DNA of 9,571 nt from UBA1858 sp965658595 (GTDB lineage Bacteria > Pseudomonadota > Gammaproteobacteria > UBA4575): contig CBFHSW010000093.1 of NCBI GenBank assembly GCA_965658595.1, positions 1-9,571 on the forward strand. Direction: 5' to 3'. This document shows positions 5,024 through 9,571 of this stretch, one piece after another. The notes under the pieces are model-generated. The model worked only from the letters and a program-made list of their open reading frames with translations. It made no database searches and was not told the DNA's origin. Positions within the stretch are counted from its first letter, which is position 1; each line of letters starts with the position of its first letter. Made by a program: the position numbers and the translations under genes.

Positions 5024-6271
5024 ATGCCCACAACTCAAGAACTTATACAACTCACTGATCAGTGCGTGCTGTGTGGCTTATGTTTGCCACATTGCCCCAC
5101 TTATCAGGTGAGCCAAAATGAGGCTGAGTCACCGCGTGGCAGGATATCTTTAATTAAAGCTTATGCTCAAGGCCATCTTGAAGCCGATCAATCTCTACAA
5201 GCGCACCTTGCTAGCTGTACAAATTGTTTGAGTTGCCAGACGGCGTGTCCAGCTAAAGTGCCATATGAACATATCATCGACGGTGCTAGAAGCCTGCTGA
5301 GCCAATCAACACCAATACACAGGCATATCTTGCAAGTCATCGCAAAGCGTTTAATCACACGCGATTGGGGCCATCATTTGATACGCATGTCGCGTTTACT
5401 ATTAGGCTTACTGCCCTCAGTAAACAGCATTGCAAATACATTACCTGCATCAATAACACGTCTATCAGGTGTGTTACGTCTGAATAATGTTCGGAGCAGT
5501 CAATCTGAGTCTGTGAGTGATCTCAAACCGATAGGTGTGTTCCCAGGATGCAGTGGGCAGTTATTTGATCGGGTCACACTGGAGAGTGTGCAGGGTGTGC
5601 TAGCCCATCTCGGCTATCGCGCCGTACTGCCTGAAAAAACATTATGCTGTGGTGCGCTTGACCAACACAGCGGTGAAATCATTCAAGCCGAACAGCATTT
5701 ACAGCAAACACTCCATCACTTTCAAAACCATTTTGACAATGACATTAACGCCTCCTCTCACACGTCATCGGAGTTGGCTTGGTTAACGTTTGCTAGTGGC
5801 TGTTCACGACAGCTTGATCAATATGCAGCGGCCAATAACATCGACATTATGTCTTGGCTAAGCAATGGCAACCATCTTCAGCAGGTTCACTGGAAAGGTA
5901 CTCAACAGCGTGTACTTGTGCATATTCCCTGCTCGATCAACGCCATCGACCAACAATCTATGTTGTCTTTATTAGAAATGGTTCCAAACTGTGAAGTGGA
6001 ATTTTTCGATGATGGCTTGAACTGCTGTGGCGCTGGTGGAATCCAGTTACTCACTCCAGAGAGAGTTAACTTAAATTTGCTGGAGAAAAAATGCGCTCGC
6101 ATTCATCAGCTAGCACCTGATGTGATTGTGTCGCCTAACATCGGTTGTTCATTACATTTACAAACAGGTCTTACGCAAACTGAGCCATCACGAACTGGAC
6201 AACTACAGACCGAATTGGCGGTAGAGGTCATACATCCTGTAACATTCATTTATCGACAACTTAATGGGTAA
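5024..6271 (+). CDS. GlcF-like iron-sulfur protein with two CCG domains
   Basis: The 415-residue protein resembles GlcF, the iron-sulfur subunit of glycolate oxidase (407 residues in E. coli), and heterodisulfide-reductase-related proteins. The N-terminal part has two [4Fe-4S] motifs: CVLCGLCLPHC with Cys14, 17, 20 and 24, and CTNCLSCQTAC with Cys65, 68, 71 and 75. Two cysteine-rich CCG domains follow. The first has Cys176, CCG at 208-210 and Cys260; the second has Cys303, CCG at 334-336 and Cys375. No membrane segment or signal peptide is evident. The flavoprotein subunits GlcD and GlcE are not in this window, so calling it glycolate oxidase would be unsafe. It probably passes electrons from an unlinked dehydrogenase to the quinone pool. 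coq7 starts 6 bp after the stop, so the two are likely cotranscribed. The ribosome site (GGAT, 7 nt before ATG) is modest. Confidence 0.88.
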   Translation: MPTTQELIQLTDQCVLCGLCLPHCPTYQVSQNEAESPRGRISLIKAYAQGHLEADQSLQAHLASCTNCLSCQTACPAKVPYEHIIDGARSLLSQSTPIHRHILQVIAKRLITRDWGHHLIRMSRLLLGLLPSVNSIANTLPASITRLSGVLRLNNVRSSQSESVSDLKPIGVFPGCSGQLFDRVTLESVQGVLAHLGYRAVLPEKTLCCGALDQHSGEIIQAEQHLQQTLHHFQNHFDNDINASSHTSSELAWLTFASGCSRQLDQYAAANNIDIMSWLSNGNHLQQVHWKGTQQRVLVHIPCSINAIDQQSMLSLLEMVPNCEVEFFDDGLNCCGAGGIQLLTPERVNLNLLEKKCARIHQLAPDVIVSPNIGCSLHLQTGLTQTEPSRTGQLQTELAVEVIHPVTFIYRQLNG

Positions 6272-6277
6272 TTTAGC

Positions 6278-6913
6278 GTGAGTATTTCATTTGCAGATAG
6301 ATTAATTATCGAATTTGATCGAGGGCTTAGAACCCTGTCACGCAACAGCGCACGTACACAGCGTGAAAATCCTGCACACTCTATAGATGATCATGACTTA
6401 AATGCCGATGATAGGAAATTGTCAGCGCGCTTAATGCGGGTTAATCATGCTGGGGAAGTGGCCGCACAGGGGCTTTATCATGGACAGGCCATTACCGCTA
6501 AAAATGCTAAGACTCAAGCCAATATGGACGCGGCTGCTCGCGAAGAGGGTGATCACCTCGCCTGGTGTCAGGAACGTCTTAACGAACTCAACACCCATGC
6601 CAGTGTATTTAGCCCTATTTGGTATTTCGGTTCATTTGCGATGGGAGCTAGTGCTGGATTACTAGGCGACAAGTGGAGTCTAGGTTTTGTGGCTGAAACA
6701 GAAGCACAGGTTGAGCAACACCTGCAGGATCATTTGCAAAGATTACCCTCCCAAGACCACAAGAGCCAAGCGATAATTCAACAAATGCAACAGGATGAAC
6801 ACGAACATGGTCAGGCGGCCAAAGATTTAGGTGGAGCTGACTTGCCGATCCCCGCTAAGAAGCTGATGAGCTCTATTTCGCAAGTGATGAAAGTGGGGGC
6901 TTACTGGGTTTAG
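6278..6913 (+). CDS. coq7: 5-demethoxyubiquinol hydroxylase (2-polyprenyl-3-methyl-6-methoxy-1,4-benzoquinone monooxygenase)
   Basis: Coq7 is a di-iron oxygenase that hydroxylates C6 of the demethoxy ring in the penultimate step of aerobic ubiquinone synthesis. It acts at the inner face of the cytoplasmic membrane. All carboxylate and histidine ligands are visible: Glu60 in NHAGEVAA, Glu90 and His93 in REEGDH, Glu142 in ETEAQVEQHL, and Glu174 and His177 in DEHEHG. The hydrophobic stretch around 112-130 fits the membrane-binding helix. The length (211) is that of the bacterial family, which is used instead of the flavin enzyme UbiF. The start is GTG; GGG about 9 nt upstream, inside the end of the previous gene, may act as ribosome site. 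The gene converges on speD with only 57 bp between them and no clear terminator. Confidence 0.96.
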   Translation: MSISFADRLIIEFDRGLRTLSRNSARTQRENPAHSIDDHDLNADDRKLSARLMRVNHAGEVAAQGLYHGQAITAKNAKTQANMDAAAREEGDHLAWCQERLNELNTHASVFSPIWYFGSFAMGASAGLLGDKWSLGFVAETEAQVEQHLQDHLQRLPSQDHKSQAIIQQMQQDEHEHGQAAKDLGGADLPIPAKKLMSSISQVMKVGAYWV

Positions 6914-6970
6914 TCTATTACTGAAACAACGGCACTGGGATATTAAACACTACAACTAATGAACTCGATA

Positions 6971-7774
6971 TTATCCCTCACCCATGTTCATGCCATAAAA
7001 GATTTCTTTCATCTCATTACGTAATTTGCTCTCTATATCAAGCTTCGCTTCTTGGGATAATGCTTCAAGACCATCGCCGAATAAATAATTCGCCAAATCA
7101 AATTGTTTCAACAACATCTTGGTGTGGAAAATGTTTTCTGGATATACATTCACATCAATCATCTCATATTGCTGGCGAGTGTTTTCATTTAGGAATTCTT
7201 GAATAGACTCGATATGATGATCTTTGTAATGCTTCATCCCTGCGGTATCACGGGTAAATCCTCGCACGCGATAATCCATGATCACAATATCTTCGTCAAA
7301 ACTATCGATTAAAAAGTTGAGTGCTTTGAGTGGCGAGATACGCCCGCAAGTGGATATATCTAAATCAGCACGGAAAGTAGATATACCACCTTCTGGATGT
7401 GATTCTGGATAAGTATGTGCCGTCAAGTGACTTTTATCTAAATGTGCCACCACTGTGCCAGCACAAGATCTAAATTGCTCATCCTCATCAGCATAAGCAT
7501 TTTCCTCTGAGATCAACATGGTGACACTGGCGCCGCTAGGATCATAATCCTGAGTGGCAAGGTTAAGAATGTTGGCTCCAATAATATCAGCCACCTGCGT
7601 GAGTACTTCGGTCAAACGTTGCGCATTGTAAGTTTCATCTATGTATTCAAGATATTCGTCACGCTGTTTGAGTGTGTTGGCATAGCACACATCATAGAAG
7701 TTAAAACTTAGCGTCTTAGTCAGGTTATTAAACCCATATAAGGTGATCTTAGAATCTGAACCACTTCCACTCAT
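6971..7774 (-). CDS. speD: S-adenosylmethionine decarboxylase proenzyme, E. coli type
   Basis: SpeD decarboxylates SAM to provide the aminopropyl donor for spermidine. The 267-residue proenzyme (E. coli 264) cuts itself between Lys114 and Ser115 in HLDKSHLTAHTYPES, and the serine becomes the pyruvoyl cofactor. The catalytic cysteine is Cys143 in ISTCGRISPLKALNFLI. HTYPESHPEGG (120-130) and FRADLD (134-139) are also conserved. This is the long proteobacterial class, not the short Bacillus/Thermotoga class. No spermidine synthase gene (speE) is adjacent. The ATG lies 51 bp after the trpC stop. That gap is AT-rich, so speD may be read through from trpC or have its own weak promoter; I could not identify a convincing one. 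The ribosome site AGAGA is about 11 nt upstream. Confidence 0.97.
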   Translation of the reverse strand: MSGSGSDSKITLYGFNNLTKTLSFNFYDVCYANTLKQRDEYLEYIDETYNAQRLTEVLTQVADIIGANILNLATQDYDPSGASVTMLISEENAYADEDEQFRSCAGTVVAHLDKSHLTAHTYPESHPEGGISTFRADLDISTCGRISPLKALNFLIDSFDEDIVIMDYRVRGFTRDTAGMKHYKDHHIESIQEFLNENTRQQYEMIDVNVYPENIFHTKMLLKQFDLANYLFGDGLEALSQEAKLDIESKLRNEMKEIFYGMNMGEG

Positions 7775-7825
7775 GCCCGTTATTCTCTGCGACTTAAATT
7801 ATTAATATATACCTGACATCTGAAC

Positions 7826-8641
7826 CTAATAAGGTCGATCCGCAAAAAATAATTCTTTTAGTTTCTGACCCGGATCAGGAGCGCGCATAAAAGCTTCACC
7901 AACAAGGAACGTATTGATGTCGTTATCCTGCATTTTCTGGATATCATCTGCAGTATGAATACCGCTTTCAGTGACTAGCAAACTGTCACTAGGCGCCATT
8001 GCATGTAAACGTAAAGTAATATCTAAATCCACCTCAAAAGTATGCAAGTTACGATTATTCACACCTATCATGGTCGGATTGAGAGCTAAGGCACGTTGCA
8101 TTTCTTGCTCATCATGCACTTCAATTAACACATCTAACATTTGCTCTTTGGCTAATGCGTACAAGTCATTTAATTGTGCATCATCCAGAGCTGACACGAT
8201 CAATAGTAAACAATCTCCACCCAATACTTTAGTTTCATAAATTTGATAGGGGTCAATAATAAAGTCTTTACGTAGTGCTGGTAATGAACAGGCTTTACGT
8301 GCTAATTCCAGCACAGGGCCACCACCTTTGAAAAATTCGTTATCCGTCAACACAGACAAACAAGTCGCACCACCAAATTGATAACTACGTGCAATCGCCA
8401 TGGGATCAAAATCCTCACGCAAAATCCCTTTGCTTGGAGATGCACGTTTTATTTCTGCGATCACGCCTGCCTTATTAGCACTCTTAGCGGCTCTCAGCAT
8501 GGCCTCAAAAGGGCGAATAGGACCCGCCTCTTTTGCCCATTCCTGCATTTGTGGTAGCTGAACGCGTTGTTGCTTCTCAGCCACTTCAGCGACCTTATGA
8601 GTGAGTATCTTGGTGAGTATTTCTGGTCTTTGTTCTGACAT
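7826..8641 (-). CDS. trpC: Indole-3-glycerol phosphate synthase
   Basis: TrpC closes the indole ring, turning CdRP (1-(2-carboxyphenylamino)-1-deoxyribulose phosphate) into indole-3-glycerol phosphate, CO2 and water. It is a monofunctional TIM barrel of 271 residues; there is no fused TrpF domain as in E. coli. Active-site positions by family comparison are Glu63 and Lys65 in IAEIKRASPSKG, Lys125 in PALRKDF, Glu174 in IEVHDE, Asn195 in IGVNNRNL and Ser226 in TESGI. The phosphate-binding LVGEAFMR is at 246-253. It lies 58 bp downstream of trpD on the same strand, an unusually loose join for these genes, with a repeated AT-rich motif in the gap. No strong Shine-Dalgarno precedes the ATG. Confidence 0.97.
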   Translation of the reverse strand: MSEQRPEILTKILTHKVAEVAEKQQRVQLPQMQEWAKEAGPIRPFEAMLRAAKSANKAGVIAEIKRASPSKGILREDFDPMAIARSYQFGGATCLSVLTDNEFFKGGGPVLELARKACSLPALRKDFIIDPYQIYETKVLGGDCLLLIVSALDDAQLNDLYALAKEQMLDVLIEVHDEQEMQRALALNPTMIGVNNRNLHTFEVDLDITLRLHAMAPSDSLLVTESGIHTADDIQKMQDNDINTFLVGEAFMRAPDPGQKLKELFFADRPY

Positions 8642-8663
8642 AGGATCTATGGTCTTTTTTGTA

Positions 8664-8690
8664 AATAAAACACTTATGAATAAAACACTT
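8664..8690. repeat. 12-bp direct repeat in the trpD-trpC gap
   Basis: AATAAAACACTT occurs at 8664-8675 and again at 8679-8690, separated by ATG, giving a 15-bp period. On the coding strand this reads AAGTGTTTTATT twice, about 25-50 nt before the trpC start. It could be a duplication, a paired protein site or a U-rich mRNA element; I do not recognise it. Confidence 0.8.
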
Positions 8691-8699
8691 TAATCGCCA

Positions 8700-9571
8700 C
8701 TACTGCTGACTAAAGGTCACTAATTGTTGGAGCGTTTGAGCTGCCTCTCCATTGGCGAGTTGTTGCTGTGCAAGCGCCACACCCGCGGATAAATCTTTAC
8801 TGATACCCGCCACGTAGATAGCTGCACCGGCATTCAAGGCCACTATATCGGCAGCAGCACCGCTCTCACCTGCGAGCAAGGCACGAATCATAGCAACACT
8901 TTCTTGCACATCATTCACCTTGATCAAAGCCAGACTGGCACGCTCAAGGCCCATCTCTTCGGGTGTTACCTGATAACGTGAAATGTTGCCATCACGTAAT
9001 TCACATACGTTACTAGGGCCAGCAATACTCAGCTCGTCCAATCCATCTTGCGCATGTACAACTAACACATGCTGTGCTGACAAGGCTTTTAATACCTGTG
9101 CGATGGGCTCCAACCAATCATCCGAAAACACCCCTAACACCTGACGCTTGGCACCCGCCGGATTAGTCAGTGGCCCTAACAAGTTAAATAACGTGCGCAC
9201 ACCTAGTTCTTTTCGCGGAGTAATGGCATGTTTCATACTGCTGTGATGCATAGGTGCAAACATGAACCCTATACCCACTTGTTGCACACAAGCACTGACT
9301 TGTTCAGGACTGAGATCTAATTTCACACCTAAAGCTTCCAGCACGTCTGCACTCCCACATTTACTAGAGACAGACCGATTACCATGTTTAGCGATTTTAA
9401 CACCAGCACTAGCGGCTACCAGAGCCGAAGCGGTAGAAACATTAAAGGTTGAAGAACCGTCACCACCCGTCCCACAGGTATCCACCAAGTTATCAATGTC
9501 GATCACGACTTTGCTGGATAAGTCTCGCATGACCTGAGCAGCGGCAGCGATCTCATCCACAGATTCGCCTT
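8700..9571 (-). CDS. trpD: Anthranilate phosphoribosyltransferase, 5' end missing at the window edge
   Basis: TrpD joins anthranilate to PRPP, the second step of tryptophan synthesis. About 290 codons are visible. The frame is open to the right edge and the first visible residues GESVDEIAAAAQ match an internal part of the family, so roughly 55-60 N-terminal residues lie outside; the GTG at 9560 is an internal Val codon. Motifs, numbered from the first full codon, are the PRPP loop CGTGGDGS (32-39), NVST (43-46), KHGNRSVSS (61-69), and the metal-binding Asp178-Glu179 in GLDELS. NLLGPLTNP is also present. It is a stand-alone transferase, not fused to the TrpG glutaminase within the visible part. 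In related gammaproteobacteria trpG usually lies upstream. Confidence 0.97.
   Translation of the reverse strand, partial: GESVDEIAAAAQVMRDLSSKVVIDIDNLVDTCGTGGDGSSTFNVSTASALVAASAGVKIAKHGNRSVSSKCGSADVLEALGVKLDLSPEQVSACVQQVGIGFMFAPMHHSSMKHAITPRKELGVRTLFNLLGPLTNPAGAKRQVLGVFSDDWLEPIAQVLKALSAQHVLVVHAQDGLDELSIAGPSNVCELRDGNISRYQVTPEEMGLERASLALIKVNDVQESVAMIRALLAGESGAAADIVALNAGAAIYVAGISKDLSAGVALAQQQLANGEAAQTLQQLVTFSQQ

Noticed and set aside
6938..6977. GGGATA and TATCCC as a terminator between coq7 and speD
   Set aside because: The arms are only 6 bp and 28 bp apart, with no T tract; not a convincing terminator.
9262..9537. Plus-strand open frame inside trpD
   Set aside because: It is antisense to conserved TrpD motifs and has no independent signals.

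Overview
The window looks like a piece of a gammaproteobacterial chromosome made of ordinary housekeeping genes. By eye the base composition is in the low to mid 40s percent G+C. Three things support this origin. The gene neighbours are ilvA divergent from rpiA, the pair rplM-rpsI, and trpD-trpC followed by speD and a convergent coq7; from memory, similar neighbourhoods occur in Pseudomonas and relatives. SpeD is of the E. coli type. Coq7, the aerobic ubiquinone hydroxylase, points to a respiring, ubiquinone-using proteobacterium. I see no transposase, integrase, phage gene, CRISPR array, tRNA, rRNA or toxin-antitoxin pair.

Layout from left to right. The first 141 bases are the 3' end of a lysine- and alanine-rich histone H1-like protein built from a 30-bp tandem repeat, closed by a terminator that also faces ilvA. 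ilvA (threonine deaminase, minus strand) is divergent from rpiA (ribose-5-phosphate isomerase), which overlaps by 4 bp a HpcH/HpaI-family pyruvate aldolase. A bidirectional terminator separates the aldolase gene from the convergent rplM-rpsI operon (ribosomal proteins L13 and S9, minus strand). Upstream of rplM lies about 275 bp of non-coding DNA with a proximal promoter, a strong intrinsic terminator and a more distal promoter-like site; together these could define a small RNA of about 100 nt. Next come a thioredoxin-fold [2Fe-2S] ferredoxin gene (minus) and, divergent from it, a GlcF-like iron-sulfur CCG-domain gene followed 6 bp later by coq7. The right end is a minus-strand group: trpD (its 5' end is outside the window), trpC and speD.

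How the genes relate. IlvA, TrpC and TrpD serve isoleucine and tryptophan synthesis. RpiA makes ribose-5-phosphate, the precursor of the PRPP that TrpD consumes. SpeD supplies decarboxylated SAM for spermidine. Coq7 completes the ubiquinone ring, and the ferredoxin and GlcF-like protein are probable redox proteins with unknown partners. The least explained parts are the non-coding region upstream of rplM, the orphan GlcF-like gene apparently coupled to coq7, the palindromic -10 element between the ferredoxin and GlcF-like genes, and a 12-bp direct repeat between trpD and trpC. None of these amounts to clear evidence for a new multi-gene system.
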